Below are positions 8,349 to 17,482 of a stretch of DNA of 64,000 nt, piece after piece. The notes below the pieces were generated by a model. The model was not told the origin of the DNA. It searched no databases and worked only from the letters and a program-made list of their open reading frames with translations. The translations under genes were made by a program, and so were the position numbers. The DNA is taken from positions 403,778 to 467,777 of the forward strand of contig NZ_JAPENW010000002.1 in NCBI RefSeq assembly GCF_026341855.1, read 5' to 3'. Each line of letters starts with the position of its first letter. Within the stretch, counting starts at the first letter, position 1. This DNA comes from Streptomyces sp. NBC_00568. GTDB lineage: Bacteria; Actinomycetota; Actinomycetes; Streptomycetales; Streptomycetaceae.

Positions 8349-11093
8349 GTGACGGGACAGCAGATCGACGACCCGAATGAGGAACTCCGGGCCGACCTGC
8401 GCCGGTTGGGTGCCCTCTACCGGACCCACTTGCAGACGATGCTGTCCAAGAACCGCATCGCCAAGGCCCTTGGCACATCCCGGACTACGCCCGGCGAGTG
8501 GTTCAAAGGCCAAGTTCCCCAGCGTGAGGAACAACTGGTCGGACTGGTCAGACAACTGGCAGTCGCGCTCAAGGCCGCTGGGATTGACGTGGCGCATGGT
8601 GACCAACGCCTGCTTGATCCGGAGGGCTGGCGTGCCTGTTACCGGGCCGCCGCGCGGCAGCGGGCAGCCAACGTCAGCGTGGGCGTGCAGCGTGCGCAGG
8701 CCGAACGTACCCTTAACGCCTCGGCGACGCAGGAGCAGTACAGGGCACTGCCCGACAAGCCTCGTCCCCTGTCTCACTGGACGGCGCAGCAGCTCGGCGT
8801 TCATCCTGCGATCCCCGGATTGCCTGCCGGGGCAGCAGGCGAGGAGTTTGTCCTGCCCGGCTACGTCGAACGCGAGCACGACCGGCGGCTGCGTGCACGG
8901 CTCACTGCGGTGGCGGGCGGCGATCAGGCCATCCTGGTCGTCGTACGGGGCGAGTCATGTGCGGGCAAGACCCGGACCGCGTTCGAAGCCGTCCGGGCAT
9001 GTCTGGCCGACTGGGATCTGGTGTTTCCCAAGGGCGTCGACAGCCTTCTGGCGCTGCTGGCGGCCGAGGTCTCGCCACGAACCGTCCTGTGGCTGAATGA
9101 AGCGCAAGATTTCCTCGAGGGCAGAGGCGGTGAAGAGGCGGCGGCGGGACTACGACGCCTTCTCGAACAGCATGGCCCTATCATCATCGTCGCGACCCTG
9201 TGGCCCGCCGACCACCGGACCCTGACCACTACCTCCCAGGCGGGCAAGGACCCTCATGCGCAGGCCCGTGCCCTCCTGAACACCGCCGCACCGTTCGATG
9301 TCTCGGAGCTTTTCACCGAGCCGGAGCTTCGGGCGCTGAATACGTGCGGTGACCCGTCGCTGGAGACGGCCGTCCAGACGAGCCCCGGCGGTGGGATCAC
9401 CCAGACCCTGGCTGCCGGCCCCCAACTGGTTGATCACTATGAGAGCGCGGTGGCCCCCGACGGCCCCTACGGCAGGGCGATCATCACCGCAGCCATGGAC
9501 GCTCGCCGTCTTGGCTACGTCTCCCCGCTCAGCGAGGCGTTCCTGGAGGCCGCCGCCCCCGGCTACCTCACTGCTCAGCAGCGGGCCGCCGCCGAGCCGG
9601 GCACGTGGTTCGCCCGGGCCCTCGGCTATGCGCGGCAGAAAGTGATGGGAGTGGCGGCGGCCCTGGAGCCGGTGGCCCATCCCACTGGCATGGGCTCGCT
9701 TCCCGGTATCTACCGACTCGCTGACTACCTCGACCACCACGCCCGGAGCGCCCGCCGCTACCAGTTCCCGCCCGCCACGTTCTGGACGGCCGTCCGGCGT
9801 CATGCGGCCGCCGACGAACTGATCAGCCTCGGTGGGGCCGCTGGTCAGCGCGGCCGTTACCGCATCGCTGCCTCCCTCTATCAGCAGGCCGCCGAGGCCG
9901 GCGACACCGTTGCCGTGCTGCGGCTGGCAAGGCTGCGGCTGGAGGAAGGAGACGTGGTGCAGGCGGCGGTGCTGTTCGAGCAGGCTGTCGACGCGGGTGT
10001 CTCCTGGGGATTGCAGGAACTGGCGGACCTTAGGGAGGCGACCGGGGACCTGGACGACTCCGAGGCCTTGCTGCGACGGGCGGTAGCGGTGGGGGACCTC
10101 GCCTCCCGCCAGGAGCTCGTGGACCGGCTGGAGCGGGCCGGGGCTCGGGACGAGGCAACGGCGCTTGCCCGGGAAGCCGCCGCCGACGGGGACACGTGGC
10201 TGCTGGCCAATCTGGCAGACCTGCGGCGGGTGCTTGGAGATCCGGCGGGAGCCGAGGCCCTGCTTCGGGAGGCGAGCGATGCCGGGAGCGCCTGGGCTCT
10301 GTACAAGCTGGCGAAGATGCGGGACACGGCCGGCGACCGGGACACGGCGGAGACGCTCCTGAGACAGGCCGCAGAGGCGGGAAGCGACGATGCCCTCTAC
10401 GACCTGATGGAGCTTCGGCAGGAACGTGGGCACAGGGAAGAAGCAGAGATCATGCTGCAGCAGTTGGGCGAGTCCGGATACACACCGGCACTTCACGACC
10501 TTGCGATGGCACGAGAGGAAGCCGGGGACAGGGCAGTTGCAGAGCGGCTGGCCCGGGAGGCAGGCGCCTACGGAGATCCCAACCCCCTGCAGGAACTGGC
10601 GGTGATGCGCGAGAAGGCCGGGGACGGGCGCAAGGCCGAGCAGTTGGCCGGGCAAGCCTCATTGGCCGGGGACACCTGGGGGCTGTACCAGCTGTCCGTG
10701 CTGCGCGAGAAGACCGGCGACCGGGAAGGAGCGGAGAGGATGGCCCGGGAAGCTTCGGCCGGAGGCCACCCCTCGGCACTACAGGAGCTGGCACGACTGC
10801 GGGAAGAGGCCGGATGCGAGGAAGATGGACAGCGGTTGGCCTGGGAGGCCGTCATTGCAGGCGAACCCGACATTCTGGGTCAGTTGATCGGGCGGCTGAT
10901 CGAGAGCGGGGACCAGGGAGGAGCCGAGCAGTTGGCCTTGGACGCCGCCAACTGTGGGTATCACTGGGCCGTGCGGGAGCTAGCGCGGCTTCGAGAGGAC
11001 GCCGGAGATCCCGAGGAGGCGGAGCGGATACGGCGATTCGGACTGGACGCCGACGGCTCGGCGCGGCAGGCACCGACGACTCGCGGCTGGTGA
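8349..11093 (+). CDS. HTH / P-loop NTPase / TPR-Sel1 repeat protein (STAND-like)
   Basis: About 914 aa from a GTG preceded by a G-rich site. An N-terminal segment (about 10-75) resembles an XRE-type helix-turn-helix. It is followed by an ATPase domain with P-loop GESCAGKT (201-208) and a Walker-B-like strand VLWLNEAQDFL near 250. From about residue 500 to 900 there are roughly ten repeats of about 35 residues of the form A-x-L-x-x-L-A-x-x-R-E-x-A-G-D, typical of TPR or Sel1 arrays. The layout is that of STAND signalling NTPases that sense a partner through repeats. No effector domain is visible, so it could be a regulator or the sensor half of a defence system. It appears monocistronic. Confidence 0.75.
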   Translation: MTGQQIDDPNEELRADLRRLGALYRTHLQTMLSKNRIAKALGTSRTTPGEWFKGQVPQREEQLVGLVRQLAVALKAAGIDVAHGDQRLLDPEGWRACYRAAARQRAANVSVGVQRAQAERTLNASATQEQYRALPDKPRPLSHWTAQQLGVHPAIPGLPAGAAGEEFVLPGYVEREHDRRLRARLTAVAGGDQAILVVVRGESCAGKTRTAFEAVRACLADWDLVFPKGVDSLLALLAAEVSPRTVLWLNEAQDFLEGRGGEEAAAGLRRLLEQHGPIIIVATLWPADHRTLTTTSQAGKDPHAQARALLNTAAPFDVSELFTEPELRALNTCGDPSLETAVQTSPGGGITQTLAAGPQLVDHYESAVAPDGPYGRAIITAAMDARRLGYVSPLSEAFLEAAAPGYLTAQQRAAAEPGTWFARALGYARQKVMGVAAALEPVAHPTGMGSLPGIYRLADYLDHHARSARRYQFPPATFWTAVRRHAAADELISLGGAAGQRGRYRIAASLYQQAAEAGDTVAVLRLARLRLEEGDVVQAAVLFEQAVDAGVSWGLQELADLREATGDLDDSEALLRRAVAVGDLASRQELVDRLERAGARDEATALAREAAADGDTWLLANLADLRRVLGDPAGAEALLREASDAGSAWALYKLAKMRDTAGDRDTAETLLRQAAEAGSDDALYDLMELRQERGHREEAEIMLQQLGESGYTPALHDLAMAREEAGDRAVAERLAREAGAYGDPNPLQELAVMREKAGDGRKAEQLAGQASLAGDTWGLYQLSVLREKTGDREGAERMAREASAGGHPSALQELARLREEAGCEEDGQRLAWEAVIAGEPDILGQLIGRLIESGDQGGAEQLALDAANCGYHWAVRELARLREDAGDPEEAERIRRFGLDADGSARQAPTTRGW

Positions 11094-11849
11094 GGGTCAA
11101 CTGCACCCGTCTCCACTCGCGCGCCCCGAACTGCCCGCAGGCCAGCACGAGGTGACGGCACTCGACATCAACGGCGCCTACGTAGTCGGTCCGGTTCGCT
11201 CCCGTGTGGTTGCCGCTGGCCAGAAGCGTGGCCCCCAGGTCAGGGAGGTGGCCGTTTCTTCAGCATCTGCGAACTTTGCTCGAGATCTGGGCTGGCGGGG
11301 TTTCACGCCGGCGACGTGAAGGATCCGATGTGCTGGGGGCGGTCGTGACGGCAGTGCCTGGGCTACCCGCTGCGTGCCAGCAAGGGTGGGGGCCACGCCG
11401 TTTCGGCCCCGCGGCATCCGTAACGCCCGCTCGGTCCGGTAGACGACCGATCTCCCGCCGGGGACGACTCCTTGCCGGACGCGGAGCAGCGGAGTTGGGG
11501 GTCTCGCTCCTGTTATCGCCGGCAGGAGCGAGACCTCCGGGTGGGCGCCTCGGGCGGGGGTTCTCGGCGCGCACTACACCGTTCAACGACATCAGCGGCT
11601 CCTGGATGCGAAGCCTCGTCGTGCTGCGTGTCGCGTAGGGCGCCAGCGCAGAGTGGGACCGGCGGTAGCGAGCGGCACTGTCATGATCAGCGACTCCACG
11701 TGTCCCGGGCTCTGGCTGCTCACAGCGGGCGGGCGCTGTGGCTCAGCAGCCAGTGCCCGGATCATCCGATTCCGTGGCATGCCCTTGTCTCTTCGCGAGA
11801 GGATGCCGCAGCCTGTCCCATCCCATGGAGGAGCGCGACACCGGTGGAT
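11094..11849. other. Intergenic region with repeat copy 1
   Basis: No convincing gene. Open frames here are GC-skewed shadows on both strands. The notable content is the repeat at 11186-11310, which recurs at 12613-12727. The region ends with GGAGGAG upstream of the 147-aa gene. Confidence 0.5.
11186..11310 (+). repeat. Direct repeat, copy 1
   Basis: This stretch aligns with 12613-12727 at roughly three quarters identity by eye. Shared blocks include TCGGTCCGG, CAGGTCAG, GTTTCTTC/GGTTCTTC, GCATCTG, GAACTT and CTCGAGATC. Copy 1 has an insertion of about ten bases near its middle. Copy 2 lies just before the tyrosine recombinase gene. The two copies bracket a 1.4-kb segment carrying one gene. 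Confidence 0.6.
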
Positions 11850-12293
11850 ATGCGGGAAGCGGCTCGAGCCCGCCTGACCCAGAACTTGACTGACAGGACG
11901 CGGGCGCTGGGAGATCACCTCCAACACGGCGAGACACCCGTGGGGAGCAGCGCCGGCGACCTCGTTCTGCAGGAGCCCATGCCTCCAAAGTCCTGGTCGA
12001 CGGATCAGATCAAGGCGTACTTCCCGGAGCCGGAAGGGGATTTCACTCTCACCGATCGGACGCTGTACTACCGGGACCCGCGTGGCGAGGTCTACACGTT
12101 GTCTCTGGCTTCGATTGCCGGATGGAGGCAGCGACGATCCGAGAGGCATGAATATCTGCCTCCACGCCTGCAGCGCCGGATCCTGGAGATCGAGGTCACA
12201 ACGTCCGACGGCCGGCGGTATCTGATGGAGTCGGGAAAGATCTTCGCCCGGCAGATCCGCCGGACGGGCAGGATCCGTCGTCGCCGGTGGTGA
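11850..12293 (+). CDS. Hypothetical protein in repeat-bracketed segment
   Basis: A 147-aa protein; the ATG follows GGAGGAG about 20 bases upstream, and an in-frame GTG six bases earlier is also possible. The C-terminal half alternates hydrophobic and charged residues (TLYYRDPRGEVYTLSLASI, ILEIEVTTSDGRRYLMES), suggesting a small beta-rich domain, and the end is very basic. No family was recognised. It is the only gene between the two direct repeats at 11186-11310 and 12613-12727, upstream of a tyrosine recombinase, so it may be cassette cargo. Confidence 0.5.
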   Translation: MREAARARLTQNLTDRTRALGDHLQHGETPVGSSAGDLVLQEPMPPKSWSTDQIKAYFPEPEGDFTLTDRTLYYRDPRGEVYTLSLASIAGWRQRRSERHEYLPPRLQRRILEIEVTTSDGRRYLMESGKIFARQIRRTGRIRRRRW

Positions 12294-12612
12294 CGCCGTA
12301 CACGCATGCTGCCGCAGCCAGGAGAGGAGGGTCGGTCCCTGCCGGGTTCGGTGGCGGAACCGGACCACCACGGTGTTACTAGGCGGAGCAACAGACCCCG
12401 GCCGTACCGGGCCCCGCGCGGGTGTCCGGGCTTACGGCCCCGCCGAGTTGCTCCTCGTCGTGTCCCCCTTGATGGAGGAGTGTTGGATCCAGGGGCTGGC
12501 ACCAGCGATGAGGCCGCTGATGCTGACACTTCAGGTAAGCAGGGAGGCAGGGGACGTTCGGCGGGGATGCGTAGCCCATGGCAGCGCGGGCGCAGATGCC
12601 AGGACAACGGAT

Positions 12613-12727
12613 TCGGTCCGGCGCGGTCGTCGCTGGTCACAGCGCTGGTCCCGCAGGTCAGTGATGTGGTCGGTTCTTCGGCATCTGTGAACTTCCCTCG
12701 AGATCCGCGCGGGCAGGGTTCCACGCT
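12613..12727 (+). repeat. Direct repeat, copy 2, upstream of recombinase
   Basis: The second copy of the repeat at 11186-11310. It ends a few bases before the ATG of the recombinase reading frame, so it may be the leader, the recombinase binding site or an element end. The 320 bases before it (12294-12612) hold no gene I can support. Confidence 0.6.
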
Positions 12728-12733
12728 GGATGG

Positions 12734-13771
12734 ATGAGTGCTGATCTGCAGGCGGGCGGAACCTCGTGGGTGGATGAGTTCGTGCTGGCCTTGGCGGCGC
12801 GGGGGGTGACGGACCGGTGGATCCTCCAGCAGCTGGCGTGGGTCGAGTAGTTGCTGGCCTTCGCCGCTCGCCCGGTGTGGGAGGTCCAGCCTGCCGACGT
12901 CGACGGGTGGCTGGTGGCGGCGCGGAAGCGGGGGACGGGACCGCAGACTCGGGGACAGATGGCGCAGGCGGTGTACCGGTTCTACGCGTTCGTCGAGACC
13001 CGCTACGGCGCGTGGGTGCTTGAGGCGATGGGCCGGCCGGTGGTGTGCCCGGTCGACGAGTTCAACCGGCCCCGGCGCCTGGCCCGGGTCGGGGTGCGTA
13101 TCCCGCCCTCGGCGCAGGAGGTCGATTCCCTGTTCACCGCCTGGCGTTTCCACCTGCCCGGCCTGCGGGGGACAGCGTTCCTGTCGGCGGCGCGGGACTA
13201 CGTGGCGGCGTCGTTGTGGCGGCGCCTGGGCCTGCGCATCAACGAGACGGTCCAGTTGCGGGTGGGGGACTGGTATCCGGGCTCGGGCATCTACGGGGTC
13301 CTGCACGTGCGGTGCGGGAAGGGAGCCAGGGGCAGCGGACCGCGCGAGCGGCTGGTGCCCGCCATCGACGGGACGGACCGGCTGCTCGCGTGGTGGCTGA
13401 CCGAAGTGCGCCCGCAGTTCGGTGACGAGCCGGCCGGCGGGCAGGCTGTACTGCTGCCCAGCCGCCAGCACACGCTGCAAGGTGGACGGCGCCCGGCATG
13501 CGCCGAGACCCTGCGCGACGGACTGGCCCAGACCGTCGCACAGTGGCTGCCGGACTGGACGGGACGGCTGACACCGCACCCGCTCCGACACTTCTGCGCC
13601 TCCCACCTCTACGCGCGCGGGGTTGGCCTGGAAGTGGTGGGGGCGTTGCTGGGCCACCGGTGGCTGTCGACGACCGCCCAGTACGTGCACGTGCCCGCCG
13701 AGCGGATCGAGCGGTGCTGGCAGCAGGCCAACGATCGCCTCACCGGACGCCTGCTGGGCCCCGGCCCCTAG
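12734..13771 (+). pseudogene. Tyrosine recombinase/integrase interrupted by an amber codon
   Basis: From the ATG at 12734 the frame runs 38 codons (SAM-like N-terminal region, LALAARGVTDRWILQQLAW) to an in-frame TAG at 12848-12850. It then continues without a shift for 306 codons to 13771. The catalytic set is intact when counted from the codon after the stop: Arg129 in LRINET, Lys157, HPLRH (243-247), LGHRW (His269) and Tyr278. The stop sits where ...WVE[x]LLAF would otherwise be continuous. A TTG right after the stop could restart translation and give an N-terminally shortened enzyme, so loss of function is likely but not certain. It resembles XerC/phage-type integrases. Confidence 0.75.
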
Positions 13772-13943
13772 GACAACCGATGGCGGTGGCGGGACGGGAA
13801 GCGGCGCAGGCCCACGCCTTACCCATCGAGCCCGACGTCCTGTGCGCCTCGTCCGTTTTACCTGTGCTTTGGCTGTTTTTATTGCCGCTGACCAGCGGGG
13901 ATGCGTGGTGTACACGTACGATACGTAGCCTCTGGATGAATCG

Positions 13944-16301
13944 CTAGTCGTCGATGTCGTCGAAAATGCTTCGGTGGTAGATGGCACCAGGATTCGCTTG
14001 ATTCGTGGGAATGTGGTCGGCAGACGGGGTATTGGGTCGAGGCTTGCTCTCTTGCTCTTCGTCGGCCTCCGATTTTTCATCTTCGATGAGTTCTTCCATT
14101 TCTGCGAGTAGCCTGCTGAACTCCTCGGCGATTTCTGGTTGGTTCGCGAGTGAGTCGCGATAAGTCTCCAAACTCTCGCGAAGTGGCGCGTAGTACTCTT
14201 CTGGGGTTATTTCTCTGTTTCCGTAGCGATTGATTCTCCAGTCCCACAGTAGGGTGGAGGTCGGTGAGAGTAATTCTTTCCTGACTTCTTTCAAAATACC
14301 CTCCCTCTCTTCTTGGGAAAGGATAATATTCCAATGTGGCGTATCTACCCAGCCTGCGTCAGGGACCGATACGGCGTACTCGGTTAGGGTCTGAACTATT
14401 TCTTCGTGCTCGTCTTCGCTGATGAGGTCTGCCTGGTGTAGGCGCGCCAGCACTTCAGGTTTGCGGTCGGATCCCAGGTATATCCCGAAGTTCATCATGT
14501 TGGGAACGAAGCTCGGATCCGTCTCGGTGTACTGCTTGAGGAATGCATCGGAGCATCGGGTGGTGAAGAAATTGCACCAAAGGAAATCTTCCCAGTGGTC
14601 CTTTCTTTTTCTGGGTTCGAGTTCCTGAAGTCGCTTGGCGACGAAGTGGTGAAGCGTTGGAGGGACTTTAACGAGAGTTCCGCGCTGCTTTTCACTCCCG
14701 CAATCAAGTTTGGTGAGCATTTCTTCTAATGGTAGCCCGGAGAGGAAGATGCCGAGGAGGTTGGGGTTGGCGGCCAAGAGTTCGGCGAATCCCTCTTGGA
14801 GGGTGGGGTGACGGAATGACCACCCTGTTGTGGTCTCATTTCCCGGAGAGGATGAGAATCGTAGGAAGGTTCCGGTGAGGGCGTTGAGTGCGCGGTCGAT
14901 TCCTGCGGGGGAGCTGCCGAGGCGGATGATGACGTCCTGTTGTGCGGCGTCGAGGGCGAGCGGGGCAGGCAGGAATTCCCCTGACTGGTAGGTCAGTGCG
15001 AGGGCGGCCTTTTCGTCTGGTCCGAGCTCCGTGTAGAGGTCGCGCAGGAACGCTGTGGGGCGGCGCATGAAGTCGGTGATGCCGTGTTTGCTCGGTTTCA
15101 GGTGGCGGGTGAAGGCTTGCCGGCCTAGGCGTCGAGCTACTTCGGGGTGGAACGGGTTCTGTGCGGCCGCCTCTTCCAGATGGGGCTTCATCTTGCCGCG
15201 TACTTCTGTGGGCTGGTCACCGAGGCTGATGTGGTTGTAGAGGATCTGTCGGCGTTCCTCAAGGGGCAGTTGGGCGACGTCGACAACTACTTGCTGTTCG
15301 TGTAGCAGGGGGTAGGCGTATTCCTTCAGGTGCGGGCGTGCATCGCGGTAGATGTAGTCGCGTGAGGTGAGAACGATTTTGGCTCCGCCGTGGACTGCGG
15401 TCATGATCTGGCGCATGTGACGAGCCCAGCTATCGGTGAGCTGCGGTTCGTGGCGGACAGCGCCGAAGGCGTCGTCGATCCAGAAGAACTGGTTGGGCTC
15501 GTTGGGGTTCCAGTGGCGTACGAGTTCGGTGGCGTCGTGGGGGTTGACGGTGAGGCAGCCCCAGGCGTCGAGGGCTGTCATGGCCAGGGTGGCTGCGATG
15601 ACGGATTTGCCGACAGCGGGTTCGCCGAGCAGGAGGACGAAGCCGTGTTGTTGGACTGCCTGTGCGGCGCGTCGGTAGGCGTCCGTGACAACGAAGGTAG
15701 CCAGTTCCTCTCGCAGGTAGGAGAGCAGGTACTGGGCTTGGGTGTAGGCACGTTCGTCGAGGATCTGGGAGAGGTCGCCGAGTCCGTAGACGCGGGGGAC
15801 GAAGGTCCGCAGGCGCTGGCGGCTGGCTATGGTGTCGCAGATCCACTGCCCGTCGAGAATCAGCGGGTACCTGACGCCGGCATCGAGCAGCCGCTGTCGG
15901 ATGGTGGCTCCCGAGGTTCCGCTGACTCGTGCGTTGGTGAGCAGGACGTAACTGCCGCACAGACCCTGGTCCACCAGCGCCTGAGCCTTGGTGAATTCGT
16001 CGCTGAGTTCCGAGGGTGTGAGGGTGGTGTCGGCTTTCTTGGTGTGCTTGCACTGCAGGACAAAGGGGCCGTCGGGGATGTCCTGGACGCCGATTGGGTC
16101 CGGTGGCTGTTGCCAGGTGCCGTAGAAGGCGCCGTCGCGTCCGCCGTCGTTGGAGTCGGCGAAGGTGTGCACGGACTGTGCCCAAACTTCGCGGAGTACG
16201 GCTGCGCACAGGTCCTGGAACGCGCGCCAGCCCAGAGTGTGCAGGGCGAAGTCGGGGGAGCCGGGTGCCGCGACGGTGCCTTTGCGGGGGCGATCGGTCA
16301 C
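13944..16301 (-). CDS. Mrr-like nuclease fused to STAND (nSTAND3-like) NTPase
   Basis: A 785-aa protein from a GTG that overlaps the stop of the ImmA/IrrE gene. Residues about 22-90 look like an Mrr-type PD-(D/E)XK domain: GWRAFQDLC, DGGRDGAF (Asp56) and FVLQCKH (Gln83, Lys85). A P-loop LLLGEPAVGKS (Lys232) and Walker B FFWIDDAFG (about 273-280) follow. The long helical C-terminal region ends in an acidic tail. This layout matches antiviral STAND (Avs-like) and other nuclease-STAND proteins, in which the C-terminal region senses and the nuclease kills. The 3' kilobase is clearly less GC-rich than its surroundings, suggesting transfer or sensor replacement. Confidence 0.8.
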   Translation of the reverse strand: MTDRPRKGTVAAPGSPDFALHTLGWRAFQDLCAAVLREVWAQSVHTFADSNDGGRDGAFYGTWQQPPDPIGVQDIPDGPFVLQCKHTKKADTTLTPSELSDEFTKAQALVDQGLCGSYVLLTNARVSGTSGATIRQRLLDAGVRYPLILDGQWICDTIASRQRLRTFVPRVYGLGDLSQILDERAYTQAQYLLSYLREELATFVVTDAYRRAAQAVQQHGFVLLLGEPAVGKSVIAATLAMTALDAWGCLTVNPHDATELVRHWNPNEPNQFFWIDDAFGAVRHEPQLTDSWARHMRQIMTAVHGGAKIVLTSRDYIYRDARPHLKEYAYPLLHEQQVVVDVAQLPLEERRQILYNHISLGDQPTEVRGKMKPHLEEAAAQNPFHPEVARRLGRQAFTRHLKPSKHGITDFMRRPTAFLRDLYTELGPDEKAALALTYQSGEFLPAPLALDAAQQDVIIRLGSSPAGIDRALNALTGTFLRFSSSPGNETTTGWSFRHPTLQEGFAELLAANPNLLGIFLSGLPLEEMLTKLDCGSEKQRGTLVKVPPTLHHFVAKRLQELEPRKRKDHWEDFLWCNFFTTRCSDAFLKQYTETDPSFVPNMMNFGIYLGSDRKPEVLARLHQADLISEDEHEEIVQTLTEYAVSVPDAGWVDTPHWNIILSQEEREGILKEVRKELLSPTSTLLWDWRINRYGNREITPEEYYAPLRESLETYRDSLANQPEIAEEFSRLLAEMEELIEDEKSEADEEQESKPRPNTPSADHIPTNQANPGAIYHRSIFDDIDD

Positions 16302-17443
16302 TGTGCCTCGTTCTTTGCGGGGCCGTTGTAGGGGAAGTGGACGGGGCGTTTGAGGGCGTTGCCGTGGGTCCAAGGCAGGGCACCGTCGTGCTGGAGGCGG
16401 CCGACGACAATGCCGGGGGCGATGCCGGCCTGCCGAGCGAAGGCTTCGATGTTGCCGAAGGGCATGGGCCTGCGGGTGAGGCGGCGGTAGGCGGCATGGT
16501 GCTCGGGTGGGATGAGGGTTTGGGCCGCGAAGGCATCGGCTTCTCCTTCGCTGCGGTCGCCTTCGGGTGTGCGTTCGTCGGCGCGGTCGGTGTTGTCGAG
16601 GAAGGTCAGTCTCTTGCCGTGCAGGAGGGTGTGGCCGATCTCGTGGAAGACGGTGAACCAGAAGTGGTCGTCTTTTTTGAACCGGTCGCTGAGGGCGATT
16701 CCGACCTTGTCGGGGGTGAGCCAGCGGGTGACGCCGGAGACGCTGGTCAGGGGAGGGGCGGGGAGGAAGACGACGGCTACGCCGGCCTCGGCGCATAGCT
16801 GGGTGATGCGGTCGGGCCAGGCTGCCGGGTCTTCCAGGGTGAGGGCACGCAGGCGGGGCAACAGGGCGGTGAGGGCGGCACGGTCGAACGGCTGGCAGGG
16901 CAGGGCGCGGGCCTCAAGTTCTGCCTGCCGCAGCCATACCGCGGTGGCGTAGTCGTCGGTCTTCAAGACGGTGGAGCGGCGGAAGGCAGTGCGGTAGCTG
17001 CGCCAGAGGTCTTCTGCGACGCCTGGGTCGGCGACGCCGAAGAACGCCAGCAGACGCTGGAGGTTGTCTGCGCTCCTGTCCTTGTTCGGCAGGATGCTGC
17101 GCCTGGCGAGGTCGGTCAGTGAGAAGTTGTCGAGCCAGTCGATGCGCTTGCTGAGCTGCTGGAGCTCCTGCTGGCGGGTGACGTGGGTGCGCCAGGCGGC
17201 TTCCAGTTGGTTCCACATGGAGGCCGGGATGCCGGTCGTGCGCTCGAGGAGGAGCGCGGTCTCGGGGGTGAGGACCGCGGTGCCTTGGACGATCTGGTTG
17301 ATGTGCTTGGTGGACAGGCCGGTACGCCGGGCGAGGTCGGCCTGCGGGATGCCGAGTGCGTCCAGTTGTTCCTTGAGGGTCTCGCCGGGCGGCTGGGCGG
17401 AGTCGGGCGAGTACACGAAGTGCGGGGCGCGAGGCGGGGTCAC
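16298..17443 (-). CDS. HigA-like HTH fused to ImmA/IrrE metallopeptidase
   Basis: A 381-aa protein. The N-terminal helix-turn-helix (about 20-75; IPQADLARRTGLSTKHINQI) is of the HigA antitoxin type. The C-terminal half carries FHEIGH (His267, Glu268, His271) and a downstream EGEADAFAAQTLIP (about 304-317) supplying the third metal ligand. This is the ImmA/IrrE protease arrangement known in stress regulators and phage repressor cleavage. It lies 39 bases after the HigB-like toxin gene and its stop overlaps the start of the nuclease-STAND gene. It probably represses the operon and may cleave a partner on a trigger. The substrate is unknown. Confidence 0.85.
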   Translation of the reverse strand: MTPPRAPHFVYSPDSAQPPGETLKEQLDALGIPQADLARRTGLSTKHINQIVQGTAVLTPETALLLERTTGIPASMWNQLEAAWRTHVTRQQELQQLSKRIDWLDNFSLTDLARRSILPNKDRSADNLQRLLAFFGVADPGVAEDLWRSYRTAFRRSTVLKTDDYATAVWLRQAELEARALPCQPFDRAALTALLPRLRALTLEDPAAWPDRITQLCAEAGVAVVFLPAPPLTSVSGVTRWLTPDKVGIALSDRFKKDDHFWFTVFHEIGHTLLHGKRLTFLDNTDRADERTPEGDRSEGEADAFAAQTLIPPEHHAAYRRLTRRPMPFGNIEAFARQAGIAPGIVVGRLQHDGALPWTHGNALKRPVHFPYNGPAKNEAQ

Positions 17444-17482
17444 GGGTAGTGCCTCTCTGAGGTCGGGGAGGCGGGGGTGGCG

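Noticed and set aside
11204..11638. Possible 144-aa gene downstream of the TPR protein
   Set aside because: Overlaps repeat copy 1, no Shine-Dalgarno site, and composition like random GC-rich sequence.
12092..14080. 662-codon minus-strand frame across the recombinase
   Set aside because: It spans several real genes and the repeat region and reads as Arg/Pro-rich noise.
15390..16331. 313-codon plus-strand frame opposite the nuclease-STAND gene
   Set aside because: Val/Gly/Glu-rich antisense shadow without a start signal; the minus strand shows nuclease and P-loop motifs.
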